Notes: generated from the letters alone by a model not told the origin. 64,000 nt of DNA from Paenibacillus uliginis N3/975 (GCF_900177425.1 NZ_LT840184.1:4070263-4134262); one strand, 5' to 3'. Shown: positions 15,169 through 24,433, counted from the first letter of the stretch. Numbers and translations are program-made.

Positions 15169-16008
15169 TTACTTAAGGCTGAACTGCATACCCTCTTTAA
15201 ACTTCTTACCGAAGATGAGGAACATGATAATAATCGGCAGCGTCAAGAGCACCGAAGCCGCATACAGCGGGCCTGGATACCCGCCGTAAGGACCGAACAT
15301 CTGCGACAGGAGTACGTTCAGCGTCAGCATGTTGTCGCTCCGTACAACGATCATGTCCCACAGGAGCTCTGTCCAACGTTCCATGAGCAGGAACAGGAAG
15401 ATGACGGCCGTAATGGAACGCGACATTGGCAGCATGATGCGGTACAAAATCTTGAAGTCGGACGCTCCGTCCAACTTCGCCGCCTCAATGAACACCGTCG
15501 GAACCGCCTTGAAGAAGTTCGTATACATAAAGATAGCCCACAAGCTGACCGCTTTCGGAATGATCAGCGCCCAGTACGTGTCGTACAACCCAACCTTCTG
15601 AATAACGAGGAAGTTCGGGATGAGCAAAATGATCGCCGGGAAGAACATGTGAAACAACACGAAGTTGTTTATCGTATCTCTCCCCTTGAAATTAAGCTTA
15701 GACAACGCATACGCGACCATAACCCCGAAGAGCATCATAAGCGCCGTCGAAGCAACAGAAACGATAACGCTGTTGAAGAATGAATTTAGCCACGGCCTTG
15801 CAATGCCGACTTCCCCGCCCGTAAAGAGCCATTCGTACGATTTCAGGGAAAAAGTGGACGGCACGAGCTGGCGGTCGACCTGCGACCAATCGGCAAACGA
15901 GTTCAACACCATATACAAGTACGGGTATACCATGACCAGAAGCAGAAGCGTGGCAATGATATAACGGACTGTTAAACGGTACTTGTTGTTTTGTTTAGAC
16001 CCAACCAT
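15169..16008 (-). CDS. carbohydrate ABC transporter permease, MalG type
   Basis: The protein has 279 residues and six predicted membrane helices, beginning YIIATLLLLVMVYPYLYMV. The EAA loop is seen as FIEAAKLDGASDFKILYRIMLP, the contact site for the ATPase. It belongs to the CUT1 group of sugar importers. Its start overlaps the end of the first permease gene by 14 bases, which indicates coupled translation. No ATPase gene is in this operon, so a shared ATPase (MsmX type) is probably used, as is known for many Bacillales sugar importers. Confidence 0.92.
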   Translation of the reverse strand: MVGSKQNNKYRLTVRYIIATLLLLVMVYPYLYMVLNSFADWSQVDRQLVPSTFSLKSYEWLFTGGEVGIARPWLNSFFNSVIVSVASTALMMLFGVMVAYALSKLNFKGRDTINNFVLFHMFFPAIILLIPNFLVIQKVGLYDTYWALIIPKAVSLWAIFMYTNFFKAVPTVFIEAAKLDGASDFKILYRIMLPMSRSITAVIFLFLLMERWTELLWDMIVVRSDNMLTLNVLLSQMFGPYGGYPGPLYAASVLLTLPIIIMFLIFGKKFKEGMQFSLK

Positions 16009-16876
16009 TTCGCTTACCCCACATTTCTAGCAGTTTTTTGATGACAAAAATGGAAATGAACGTCACGACAGATGCCATTATGGCGATTGCTGATGCATAA
16101 CCTGCCTGCAAGTTTTTGAATGCTTGATTGTAAATCTCCATCTGCCATGTGTTTGTGGCGAAGTTCGGTCCACCGCCCGTCAGCTGGTATACCTCCGTAA
16201 AGATGCCGAAAGTAACGCCGAATGACAAAATAAGTGTTGTGTACATCGCCGGATACAGCAAAGGAAGCGTGACCTTCCAAAAGCGCTGACGGTCCGTTAC
16301 TCCGTCAATCGCCGCGGCCTCATATACTTCCTTGTCAATACTCTCAAGACCAGAAGTCAGAATGAGCGCATAGTATCCGGTAAATTTCCAGGCGATGATA
16401 AGCGCTACGATGAACAACGCCGACATCGGAGAGCCGAGCCAGTTGATGTCGAGCCCAAACTTATCACGCAGGAAGACGTTTATCGGACTGTTAAAGGACA
16501 AAAAGCCCTTCGCAATCAGCGACGCCACGACGCCTGAAGATAGGTACGGCAGAAAGAAGCCAATCAAGTACAGGCTGCGGAACTTTGGCAGTCCCTGTAC
16601 AAGCACCGCCACCCCGAGCGACATAATGGTTACAAGCGGCACAAAGACGAGCATGAACTTGTATGTGACCCAGAAGGATGATTGCACGCCTGGTGAAGCT
16701 AGTGCTTTGGCAAAGTTTTTCAACCCTACGATGTCAAATGTCGGTGAAATCAAATCCCAGTTCGTAAACGAGAGAAAAAACGACCAAATCAGCGGTCCCA
16801 AAAAGAATATAAGTGAAAAAACAAGGTAGGGGCTGGCAAAAAGCCAGCCTAACCTATTGTTGCTTTTATTAATCAT
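15995..16876 (-). CDS. carbohydrate ABC transporter permease, MalF type
   Basis: The protein has 293 residues with six predicted membrane helices; the first is LFASPYLVFSLIFFLGPLIW. The EAA loop YEAAAIDGVTDRQRFWKVTLP is present. It pairs with the second permease to form the membrane channel of a CUT1 importer. Its ATG overlaps the stop of the binding-protein gene by 4 bases. Confidence 0.92.
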   Translation of the reverse strand: MINKSNNRLGWLFASPYLVFSLIFFLGPLIWSFFLSFTNWDLISPTFDIVGLKNFAKALASPGVQSSFWVTYKFMLVFVPLVTIMSLGVAVLVQGLPKFRSLYLIGFFLPYLSSGVVASLIAKGFLSFNSPINVFLRDKFGLDINWLGSPMSALFIVALIIAWKFTGYYALILTSGLESIDKEVYEAAAIDGVTDRQRFWKVTLPLLYPAMYTTLILSFGVTFGIFTEVYQLTGGGPNFATNTWQMEIYNQAFKNLQAGYASAIAIMASVVTFISIFVIKKLLEMWGKRNGWV

Positions 16877-18189
16877 TGTTGAAGTTCCCCTTCAATCGCC
16901 TTCTTCATGTTCTCCCAACCGGTCTTCGGATCGATCTCGCCCCTAACCACTTTATTGAACGCTTCTTGTCCAATCAGTGTTTGCAGTTCGTTGTAACGGG
17001 CGTTATCGATAGCCGGGATCCCTTGTGGAACCGACTTCGCATACGGCTCAAGCTCTGGCGATTTCTCCATAATTGTCTTGAATTCAGGCAATTCCGCCAA
17101 GTCGTCGCGTGCCGGAGGCAAGTTCGTCGTTTCGAACCATTTCGCGTCGTTCTTCGCATCAGAGAATACCCACTTCAGGAACTCGGCACCTGCTTCCTGC
17201 TCTTCCTTCGGAGTGCTGGCAAACATAACGAGGCCCTTCGCGTCAGAGAACGTCTTCGCTTCAGCCTGGTTCATTCCGTCCGGAACCGGAGGCAGAGAAA
17301 GCGTAAAGTTTTCATTGTACTTCATTTCCGGGAATTTCTCTTTCCAATAGTTAAATGTCCATGGACCAAGATCCGTGAAGATGCCGGTACCCGACTCAAA
17401 TGGATCTGTTACGTTTTTCGACAAAATTGCTTTTTCTTTGCGCAGGTTGTCAACAAACTCCAACACTTGGATACCTGCAGCATCGTCAGCTACGAAATTG
17501 TTTCCTTCAATGAACTTATTGCCATCGGAAGCAGCGTTGTACAGCATAAAGAAGTCGAACCAGCGCTTCCAAGCCGTAGGATCTTCAAGATCCGCACCTT
17601 TAGCCCATACGTATTTGTCAGGGTATTTAGCTTTCAGCTTTTTCGCCACGTCCAGCACTTCGCTATACGTTTTTGGCGGCTCGTTGTAGCCAAGCTCCTT
17701 CAAAATGTCAAGGCGCCAGCCGAACAACATCGGGTTGGAGTAAATTGGAATCACATATTGGTTATCGTCGGAAAATTTCCAAGGTTCGATCGTGTTTTTC
17801 ATGTTGCGGCCAGATACGATTTCTTCATATTGTGGCAGTGTATTGAGTGGTACGAGCGCCTTGCTGTTCGCAAGCTGAGCCGCGAAGCCACGGTTGATGT
17901 TCTCCGAAATGGTTGGTGCGCTTCCGCCGGCAATCGCCGCCTGAATGCTCGCCTCTGAGCTTGGCGATTCTTTGATCGCGCTGACGTTTACTTTAACCTT
18001 CGGATTGACTTGCTCGTAAGCCTTAGCCATTTCCATCCAAAACGCCTGCTGCGGAGGATTCGGCGCAGCCCAGAACTCGATGGTCGTAACTCCATCTGCG
18101 GCTTTGTTAGGCGCTTCTGACTTGCCGCAAGCGGCCAAGACGGAAGCGATCATCGTTAATGCAAGCAAGATTGACAGTTTCTTCTTCAT
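16873..18189 (-). CDS. sugar-binding lipoprotein of an ABC importer (family 1)
   Basis: The protein has 438 residues. The N terminus is a lipoprotein signal peptide, MKKKLSILLALTMIASVLAAC, with the lipobox LAAC, so the mature protein is anchored outside the membrane by Cys21. The rest matches extracellular solute-binding proteins, with IEFWAAPNPPQQAF after the linker and many aromatic residues for sugar stacking. It would capture the oligosaccharide and hand it to the two permeases. It is first in the operon, with the ribosome binding site AGGAGG, and is preceded by a LacI-type operator and a cre-like site. Confidence 0.92.
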   Translation of the reverse strand: MKKKLSILLALTMIASVLAACGKSEAPNKAADGVTTIEFWAAPNPPQQAFWMEMAKAYEQVNPKVKVNVSAIKESPSSEASIQAAIAGGSAPTISENINRGFAAQLANSKALVPLNTLPQYEEIVSGRNMKNTIEPWKFSDDNQYVIPIYSNPMLFGWRLDILKELGYNEPPKTYSEVLDVAKKLKAKYPDKYVWAKGADLEDPTAWKRWFDFFMLYNAASDGNKFIEGNNFVADDAAGIQVLEFVDNLRKEKAILSKNVTDPFESGTGIFTDLGPWTFNYWKEKFPEMKYNENFTLSLPPVPDGMNQAEAKTFSDAKGLVMFASTPKEEQEAGAEFLKWVFSDAKNDAKWFETTNLPPARDDLAELPEFKTIMEKSPELEPYAKSVPQGIPAIDNARYNELQTLIGQEAFNKVVRGEIDPKTGWENMKKAIEGELQQ

Positions 18190-18244
18190 TAAACAAACCT
18201 CCTGAGAATGACTTCAGTGTAACAAAATTCATTACAATGTTAAT

Positions 18245-18258
18245 TGTAACGTTACAAA
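18245..18258. promoter_or_regulatory. LacI-type operator O1
   Basis: TTGTAACGTTACAA is a perfect 14-bp palindrome with a central CG, the standard form of LacI/GalR operators. It lies 55 bases upstream of the binding-protein start, so repressor here would block the operon. Confidence 0.85.
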
Positions 18259-18276
18259 ATAAATTACAAACTAACT

Positions 18277-18290
18277 GAAAGCGTTTGTAG
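18277..18290. promoter_or_regulatory. possible CcpA (cre) site
   Basis: TGAAAGCGTTTGTA resembles the cre consensus TGWAANCGNTNWCA with two mismatches at the right end. If real, it would place the operon under carbon catabolite control. Confidence 0.45.
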
Positions 18291-18403
18291 TCACATTATT
18301 ATTTATTTTTTCAAGTTTGTCAATGCCTTATCAGCATTTTTTGACATGATTTAATAATGATCTACAAATCATTTACTTTCAATTCTTACTTTACTATTTA
18401 TAT

Positions 18404-18417
18404 TTGTAACGTTACAA
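18404..18417. promoter_or_regulatory. LacI-type operator O2
   Basis: This is a second, identical TTGTAACGTTACAA, 159 bases from O1 (centre to centre). The pair could be bridged by a repressor tetramer or serve the two divergent promoters. Confidence 0.8.
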
Positions 18418-18673
18418 TACAGTCAATAATGATGTTTTGTAATTTTGAGTTATATGGCATAATTTATATTAGTAGTGATTACAGGCAACGAAGTTTTTAT
18501 TACGCGAAGTATCATGATGAAGAGGTAATTTTTCAAATAACTTCTACTAGTATGAGAAATTTCCATAGCTTTTTATGCACAACTAACAATATGTAAACTT
18601 TTTTGAAACGTCGTTCTTTTTTGAGACATCGTTTCTTAAGACCACCGTTATAGAGAGGAAGGGTCCATCCCTT

Positions 18674-19693
18674 ATGAAATCGAAAGTTACGATGCAAGAT
18701 ATCGCCGACCGGCTGAACATTTCCAAAAATTCTGTGTCACAGGCCCTGTCTGGCAAGGATGGAGTCAGCGAAGAAACTCGCCAGCTTATCGTCGATATAG
18801 CGGAGCAGATGGGGTACGTATACCCCGCTGCACGTAAGAAACGACGAATGGAGACTTCCGGCAATATCGCCCTGATTGCTTCTGATTTTGCGTTTGCTCG
18901 GAAGAGTTTTTTCGGGGAAATTTATTTGAGTGTGGAACAAGAGACAAGACAGCGCGGCAAACATCTACTTATCCAATCAATCGATAAAGATTCAGAGAGC
19001 TTGCTCATCCTGCCTTCTTTCCTAGAAAATCAGGACGTGGACGGCATACTCATTTTATCTCATCTGAGTACCTCCTATACGAACGCAGTTATCGACACAG
19101 ACATCCCGACCGTCCTGATAGACCATCATCATCCGGCCATTCAGGCGGACTGCATATTGACGAACAACCGATTCAGTGCTTATGAGGCCACTCATCATTT
19201 AATCGAACTCGGTCACCGGAATATCGGCTTTATGGGTAACATCGATTTCTCGCCCAGCTATTACGAGCGTATGGAAGGATTCCGGCTTGCACTGCACGAT
19301 TACGGTATCGAAGCCAACCCAGACTGGATCATAACAGATGCCATCGAGCAATCGGAATATATCATGAAGAAAATGACAACTGTCAGCACTCAACCTACCG
19401 CTTGGTTTTGCGTAAACGACGGCCTTGGCTTTCTCGTCAACTCCACGCTACACCAGCTCGGCTATCAGGTGCCAGATGACGTATCCGTTTGCAGCTTCGA
19501 CAACGGGCAACTGTCTCGCTTGTCGACGCCGCTAACGACAACGATGGATGTTGATTTGAAACTGTTCGGACGCAAGGCGGTAGAGCAGCTGTTCTGGCGT
19601 ATGGATCACAAGCATGAGCCATACATGGAACTATTGCTGCCAACGAAGCTTATTACAAGAGAATCGACCGCAGCGCCACGACCTGCAAAATAG
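18674..19693 (+). CDS. LacI/GalR-family transcriptional regulator of the mannoside locus
   Basis: The protein has 339 residues. The helix-turn-helix is at the N terminus (VTMQDIADRLNISKNSVSQA), followed by the hinge helix region and a periplasmic-binding-like effector domain (WFCVNDGLGFLV, then DDVSVCSFDNG). It is transcribed away from the sugar operon, and two operators of LacI type lie between them. It most likely represses the operon until a sugar or sugar phosphate binds. GAGAGGAAGGG precedes the start. Which sugar acts as inducer cannot be read from sequence. Confidence 0.92.
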   Translation: MKSKVTMQDIADRLNISKNSVSQALSGKDGVSEETRQLIVDIAEQMGYVYPAARKKRRMETSGNIALIASDFAFARKSFFGEIYLSVEQETRQRGKHLLIQSIDKDSESLLILPSFLENQDVDGILILSHLSTSYTNAVIDTDIPTVLIDHHHPAIQADCILTNNRFSAYEATHHLIELGHRNIGFMGNIDFSPSYYERMEGFRLALHDYGIEANPDWIITDAIEQSEYIMKKMTTVSTQPTAWFCVNDGLGFLVNSTLHQLGYQVPDDVSVCSFDNGQLSRLSTPLTTTMDVDLKLFGRKAVEQLFWRMDHKHEPYMELLLPTKLITRESTAAPRPAK

Positions 19694-19708
19694 TAACACA
19701 CATAAAGC

Positions 19709-19745
19709 GAAGCCATTCCATTTACGATGGGATGGCTTCTTTTGT
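19709..19745 (+). terminator. terminator of the LacI-type regulator gene
   Basis: GAAGCCAT(T)CC pairs with GG(G)ATGGCTTC and is followed by TTTTGTT, 16 bases after the stop codon. Confidence 0.8.
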
Positions 19746-19875
19746 TGTATTAAGAAAAATCGGCCATCGACTTCATGCGGACGGACTCACGTTCCGTTAT
19801 ATGGGGCAAATTCGTCTATTAGAGTGAGGTTTCGGACTGAAACTATATAGCCCAGAACAGCGGTAGGAATATCCG

Positions 19876-20058
19876 ATGCGTCGACGTATCCGAGCCACAG
19901 AACTGCTGCTCAAGCAAACCAACGATCCAATCAAGCTGATTACCGAATGAACCGGTTTCTCATCCGTCCATTATTTCACTCGACTGTTCACCCAGGACAA
20001 AGGCATTTCTCCCGCTGCTTTTCGGGTGCAATTGACAGCTTCTCCGGATAAAAGCTAG
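19876..20058 (+). pseudogene. AraC-family DNA-binding domain remnant
   Basis: Sixty-one codons encode RRRIRATELLLKQTNDPIKL, ITE, a TGA stop, then TGFSSVHYFTRLFTQDKGIS and PAAFR. This is the second half of an AraC-type HTH domain (GFSS-HYFTRLF is its signature) with one in-frame stop and no sensor domain. The bases before it (19746-19875) show nothing recognisable. It is a relic, probably of a second sugar regulator. Confidence 0.8.
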
Positions 20059-20110
20059 TCGTTTCTTTAATTAGTCAACAGCTTCCTCACACTAACCTAC
20101 TACTGTAAGC

Positions 20111-20152
20111 AAAAAATCCGGTGAAGCCGTCGAACACACGCCTCACCGGATT
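20111..20152 (-). terminator. terminator of the accessory secA gene
   Basis: On the minus strand AATCCGGTGA and TCACCGGATT form a stem followed by TTTTGC. Confidence 0.8.
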
Positions 20153-20156
20153 CCAA

Positions 20157-22448
20157 TTAGAACAAATTAACTCTGTTCTGAAAAAAATTATCGTTTATGA
20201 TATATGTCCATGTTGCTGAAGGGATTCTCATCTCATTCAAATCAAGATTAATCATTTCTTTAGTTAAATCCATCTTTAAAAAGATGTGTAGTACCTCTGT
20301 TTCAATGTTTTGGTTCAGCTCTTCATAGGATTGAATAATAAGCCGATTGTACTCATCCAAAGGGTTTTTATTGCTCAAGCTTTCCAGATGTATGCCTTCT
20401 TTTACATAGGATGCATACTCCAGATAGTCAGACCAACATTTATCGATTTGAACCAGCAGGACATACTTCTCTTTTTCGTCAACTTCTATCTGTCCGAATG
20501 TGTGACACAATTTTCGATACCATTCCGGTTCTTTTGATGCCAATATACTAGGCTTTATAATATCAAAAAGTACATCCGTCCGTCTTGCATATAATATTCT
20601 TCGTTGTTGCTCAAGAAGATCAGCGTATTTATTTAGCGTCTTTTTAATGTCATAATTTTGACCTTCTATGACAAGCTGAATATGATTGATGATATTTTGA
20701 ATTTTTGAACCTTTAAGAGGAGTTTCCTGCCTCAGACTACAGTACTCTTTAGGAAGCGCCTCTTTCAGTCCAAACTTAACCAAAATATCGTCTTCCAAAC
20801 TTATGATAAACTTCGATGATCCCGGATCTCCTTGTCGGCCAGCTCGTCCTCTCAATTGCTTATCAACACGGCTGCTTTCATGAAGATTTGTGCCGATAAC
20901 ATATAGTCCCCCAAGTGCCACCACTTTTTTGTATTCTTCAGGATCTCCCCCGCCAAGAATGATATCCACTCCCCGACCAGCCATATTTGTTGAAACCGTG
21001 ACTGCATTAAGCACTCCCGCCCTGGATATGATTTCAGCCTCTTGCTGATCATGTTGTGCATTCAGTACATGGCATGGAATCCCCTTCCTCACCAAATCGT
21101 TCGAGAGTTGATTGGATTCCTCAACGCTGGAGGTACCCACCAATATGGGTCGGCCCGTCTCATGAACAGAAACAATCTCACTAATGATTGCTTTCCTCTT
21201 TGCCTCTTTATCCGAAAATATTAAATGTGGAAAGTCGATTCTCTGACATGGTTTGTTGGGAGGTATTATTACAACATCCAAAGCATATATGTCTCTAAAC
21301 TCATCTGCAGATGATTGGGCGGTTGCCGTCATACCACATATTTTTTGGTATAAGCTTAAAAAGTGCTGCAGAGTCATCGAGCCCAGAATTTTCCCGCCGG
21401 CTTGAACTTTGAGCCCTTCCTTTACTTCCACTGCCGCCTGCAAACCATCGGGCCAGTGCCTTTTATCCGCTATCCTTCCGGTAAACTCATCAATGAGCTG
21501 TACGGCTCCGTCTCGTACGATATAATGAACACCTTTCTTCAGCAAAACCTCAGCATGAAGCCCACAATTGAGCTCGGATAGCTTGTCGGAGTTTTCGATG
21601 TCGTATAAATTGCCGCAATGAAGCAACGACTCAACCTTTTCAGCTCCAGCTTCTGTTAAGTATACATTTCGCTCATTCTCGTCCGTATCGTAATCAATAA
21701 CTGGCAGGAGCTGCTTAACAATACTGGACATCCTGCTGAAATTAACTCTGGTATCGTCTGTTTTCCCTGCAATAACAAGCGGTATCCTTGCCTCATCAAT
21801 TAAAATCGAATCAGCTTCGTCCACCAGTACAAAATGAAGAGATCGTTGTACCCTTTTGTTTACATCGTATACCAACGAGTCTTTCATATAATCAAAACAA
21901 GCCTGCTTGGCTGTCAAATAAGTAATATCGGCAGAATAAGCTGACTTTCGCTCCTGCATGTTAGATCCTTCTGTTATGCGTCCTACGGTAAGGTCCAAAA
22001 ATTGATAAACCGGTCCCATCCAGTCGGCATCCCTGCTTGCTAAATAATCATTAAACGTAAAGATATGAGATCCTTTTCCCTGCAGCGCATTTAAATAAGC
22101 CGGAAGAACAGCAGAAAGCGTCTTCCCTTCACCCGTGTGCATCTCCACCATATTTGCATCATGAAGGGCCAACCCAGCTACTAATTGTGTTTCGTACAAT
22201 CGGATTCGCAGCGAGCGCCATACCGCTTCACCCACCAAAGCTGCCGCCTCGGTAAGCAAATTCTTTAGTGGAACGCCCGTTTGAGATTTATGCTTGAGTT
22301 CCTGGGCAAACCCTTTGATTTTCGAGTCGCTCCAATCGTTCATTTGAAAACTTTTAATACTCTTTAATATTTCATAATATGGCTTGAGCCGATGACGGTA
22401 GAGTGCCATATTCATTTTATTGTAAATATTGTGCTTAACCGATTTCAT
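20157..22448 (-). CDS. secA2: accessory SecA-like preprotein translocase ATPase
   Basis: The protein has 763 residues, shorter than housekeeping SecA (about 830-900). Walker A is EMHTGEGKTLSA near residue 103, and the DEAD-type box is LVDEADSILIDEAR. The preprotein cross-linking region, the second motor domain (STNMAGRGVDIILGGGD, LRGRAGRQGDPGSS) and the helical scaffold are present. The C-terminal zinc-binding tail of housekeeping SecA is absent; the protein ends NDNFFQNRVNLF. These traits fit SecA2-type motors, which export a small set of proteins in Gram-positive bacteria. Start at 22448 with AAAGGAGG. The next gene upstream, a 94-residue protein, ends just before it and may be a partner. 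Confidence 0.85.
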   Translation of the reverse strand: MKSVKHNIYNKMNMALYRHRLKPYYEILKSIKSFQMNDWSDSKIKGFAQELKHKSQTGVPLKNLLTEAAALVGEAVWRSLRIRLYETQLVAGLALHDANMVEMHTGEGKTLSAVLPAYLNALQGKGSHIFTFNDYLASRDADWMGPVYQFLDLTVGRITEGSNMQERKSAYSADITYLTAKQACFDYMKDSLVYDVNKRVQRSLHFVLVDEADSILIDEARIPLVIAGKTDDTRVNFSRMSSIVKQLLPVIDYDTDENERNVYLTEAGAEKVESLLHCGNLYDIENSDKLSELNCGLHAEVLLKKGVHYIVRDGAVQLIDEFTGRIADKRHWPDGLQAAVEVKEGLKVQAGGKILGSMTLQHFLSLYQKICGMTATAQSSADEFRDIYALDVVIIPPNKPCQRIDFPHLIFSDKEAKRKAIISEIVSVHETGRPILVGTSSVEESNQLSNDLVRKGIPCHVLNAQHDQQEAEIISRAGVLNAVTVSTNMAGRGVDIILGGGDPEEYKKVVALGGLYVIGTNLHESSRVDKQLRGRAGRQGDPGSSKFIISLEDDILVKFGLKEALPKEYCSLRQETPLKGSKIQNIINHIQLVIEGQNYDIKKTLNKYADLLEQQRRILYARRTDVLFDIIKPSILASKEPEWYRKLCHTFGQIEVDEKEKYVLLVQIDKCWSDYLEYASYVKEGIHLESLSNKNPLDEYNRLIIQSYEELNQNIETEVLHIFLKMDLTKEMINLDLNEMRIPSATWTYIINDNFFQNRVNLF

Positions 22449-22486
22449 TGGAACCTCCTTTATGTGAACCGACCGATGAGAGACAT

Positions 22487-22771
22487 TCAATTAGTAAGGC
22501 AGAATGGGTCCGGTTCCTTAAAGGTTTGAAATCGAGCGAGTATCCTTTCAGTTTCAAAACATATTATTGCAAAACATTGGACGATGTGATTTGAAATAAA
22601 GAGCTTTTGGGGTATAGCAATTAAGTTATGTCTCTTAATATAAATCTGGATTTTATCATAAAAAACCAAATCATACAACGGCACTCGCTTACCATCGGTC
22701 ATCAAGACTACCATGAATTTAAAAATGAAATACAAAGTAAATAACCAGCTTGTATATTTTCGGATCATCAT
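22487..22771 (-). CDS. small protein of unknown function upstream of secA2
   Basis: The protein has 94 residues. The N-terminal stretch YTSWLFTLYFIFKFMVVLM is a likely membrane anchor; the rest is rich in Ile, Phe and Lys. The ribosome binding site GGGAGGAG is strong and 2-3 bases before the first of two ATG codons. It ends 39 bases before the secA2 start, so the two are probably co-transcribed. I do not recognise a family. It might help recruit the accessory SecA or its substrate. Confidence 0.6.
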   Translation of the reverse strand: MMIRKYTSWLFTLYFIFKFMVVLMTDGKRVPLYDLVFYDKIQIYIKRHNLIAIPQKLFISNHIVQCFAIICFETERILARFQTFKEPDPFCLTN

Positions 22772-22802
22772 GGCTCCTCCCGCCGAACAAAAACTTCTCC
22801 AT

Positions 22803-22837
22803 AAAGAGCAGATGTCATCACGACATCTACTCTTTTT
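22803..22837. terminator. stem-loop between the MFS gene and the secA2 unit
   Basis: AAAGAGCAGATGTC and GACATCTACTCTTT pair around ATCAC. A T-run follows on the plus strand; on the minus strand it is weaker. It probably ends the MFS transcript. Confidence 0.65.
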
Positions 22838-22852
22838 AATTTCCGTATCGGT

Positions 22853-24169
22853 TTATAGTTTAGGTTCTATTTCAGTTCCCCGAATAACTTTCCGTACGGA
22901 TACGAATGATTTGCGGTTGATCCACCCGACAAGAGCCGCAAAAACACTCAAGGCAGCGGCAAATAAGTACATATTCACAATTCCGAACAGTTCGGCAGCC
23001 GCGCTCATTAGCAGCAAAGAAACGCCAAACACCGTGTTAAGCAAGGTTGATTGGGCTGAGAACACCATCGGCAGTAATTCTTTTGGGGCGCTGCGCTGGA
23101 TCAGTGTTCGCCGGGATACCGCAGCCAGTTCGGTAAACGGTCCTGTTAACAGAACTAACAAGAGCGCTAACGGCGCGGAAGTGTTAAGAGCGAACAACAG
23201 GGTCAAGACTGCGTACCCAAGCATTCCTAATAGCATGACCGAGAACATTCTTTTTTCCAACCGATCGACAAAAGCAACGACCAGAAGGCCCCCAAGCACC
23301 GCACCGGCAAAATAGCTGGCGTTAATGTACCCCCACCATTGTTCGTTTTTGTGCAGCACCTCTTTAACGAATACGAGCATGAATGCACCTGCCCATACGG
23401 AACCTCCCAGCATATCGGTCATGTCCATCATCGTGAGAGCGCGAAGGCGCGGAGATTTAAATAATACGATCCAGCCCTCCTTCAACGTATCCCAACGCGA
23501 GGCCGTACGCCTATTCGCTTCGGAATGCTCCCTCGGTTGTTTACTCAAGCCGATACTAGACGCTGTTCCATGCCAATCCCAAAAATTCCGGCGTTTAGGT
23601 TCTGTCGGATCTTCAATCATAAAGGTGACAACCATTGCCAGACCATACCCTGATGCCACGATAAGCAGCACTGGGAACGATCCCAGCATGGCGACTAACA
23701 GCCCGCTGACCGCCCAGCCGGCGAACTGAACTATCTGGTCCGTCGTTGCGATCAGCCCATTCGCCTTCATCAAGACGTGATCGGACACCAAGCGCGGTAC
23801 CAAGGCGTTGCGGGTCGGTGTCGTCCAGCCGTCTAAAAAGGAGATGCAAATAATAAATCCGTATATTATCGTTAGGTTCTCACCACCGATCCAAGGCGAT
23901 AAGTACCCCGCAAGCAGTACAAACAACAAAAATTGCCCGCACTGCGACAGGGCAAGCAAAATAGGCAATCGATATTTGGCGATGATTAACGGCGCCAGTA
24001 ATCCGCTGATGAGTTGGGCGGTTACCCGAAAAAAAGGCACCAGCGTTGCAAAAATGACAGAATTGGTTCGCTCCAGGACAAAAGTAGTAAGAGCAACTAA
24101 ATACAATACATCGACTGTATTGGAAAGGGTCTGCGAACCCCATAAATAGTAAAATGACCGTTTGAACAT
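22853..24169 (-). CDS. MFS transporter, drug-efflux-like
   Basis: The protein has about 438 residues with twelve predicted membrane helices in two halves, joined by a charged central loop (EDPTEPKRRNFWDW onward). The pattern, including SFLDGWTTPTRNALVPRLV and LTGPFTELAAVSRRTLIQ, fits the MFS_3 / macrolide-efflux-like group. The start is uncertain: two ATGs follow AAGGGAG at 2 and 11 bases, and the second is used here. The gene stands alone between two terminators. The substrate is unknown. Confidence 0.85.
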   Translation of the reverse strand: MFKRSFYYLWGSQTLSNTVDVLYLVALTTFVLERTNSVIFATLVPFFRVTAQLISGLLAPLIIAKYRLPILLALSQCGQFLLFVLLAGYLSPWIGGENLTIIYGFIICISFLDGWTTPTRNALVPRLVSDHVLMKANGLIATTDQIVQFAGWAVSGLLVAMLGSFPVLLIVASGYGLAMVVTFMIEDPTEPKRRNFWDWHGTASSIGLSKQPREHSEANRRTASRWDTLKEGWIVLFKSPRLRALTMMDMTDMLGGSVWAGAFMLVFVKEVLHKNEQWWGYINASYFAGAVLGGLLVVAFVDRLEKRMFSVMLLGMLGYAVLTLLFALNTSAPLALLLVLLTGPFTELAAVSRRTLIQRSAPKELLPMVFSAQSTLLNTVFGVSLLLMSAAAELFGIVNMYLFAAALSVFAALVGWINRKSFVSVRKVIRGTEIEPKL

Positions 24170-24373
24170 TACTTTCATAACTCCCTTATTCAATTTGATA
24201 GAAACCGGATAGCAGTTTCGGAAATAAGTTCAAATGGTCAGATCAAATCGGTCTCATGGATGTCTCCTTTTACGCAAAATAAAAACAGCTGCTTATACAC
24301 CTAAGCTTCCATTGCTGTAATAAATTAGTTAACCCAGATTATACCTCGTCAAAGGTTAATAGGAAAGGAGAAT

Positions 24374-24426
24374 AAAAAAGCCGAGTCGTGAGCAGGAATA
24401 GAATTAACTTCCTGAACCGCTCGGCT
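24374..24426 (-). terminator. terminator of the truncated haemoglobin gene
   Basis: On the minus strand AGCCGAG...CTCGGCT encloses a second stem (CAGGAA...TTCCTG) and is followed by TTTTTTATT. Confidence 0.8.
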
Positions 24427-24433
24427 GAATTTC

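Larger units (their letters stand above)
18190..18673. promoter_or_regulatory. divergent control region of the mannoside locus
   Basis: The 484 bases between the binding-protein gene and the regulator gene contain no gene. They are AT-rich and hold two identical operators, a possible cre site and the promoters of both transcription units. Promoter boxes are too ambiguous in the AT-rich sequence to call. Confidence 0.75.

Noticed and set aside
18357..18596. A small gene in the divergent control region of the sugar locus
   Set aside because: The frame runs over the second operator and the regulator's leader, with no ribosome binding site.
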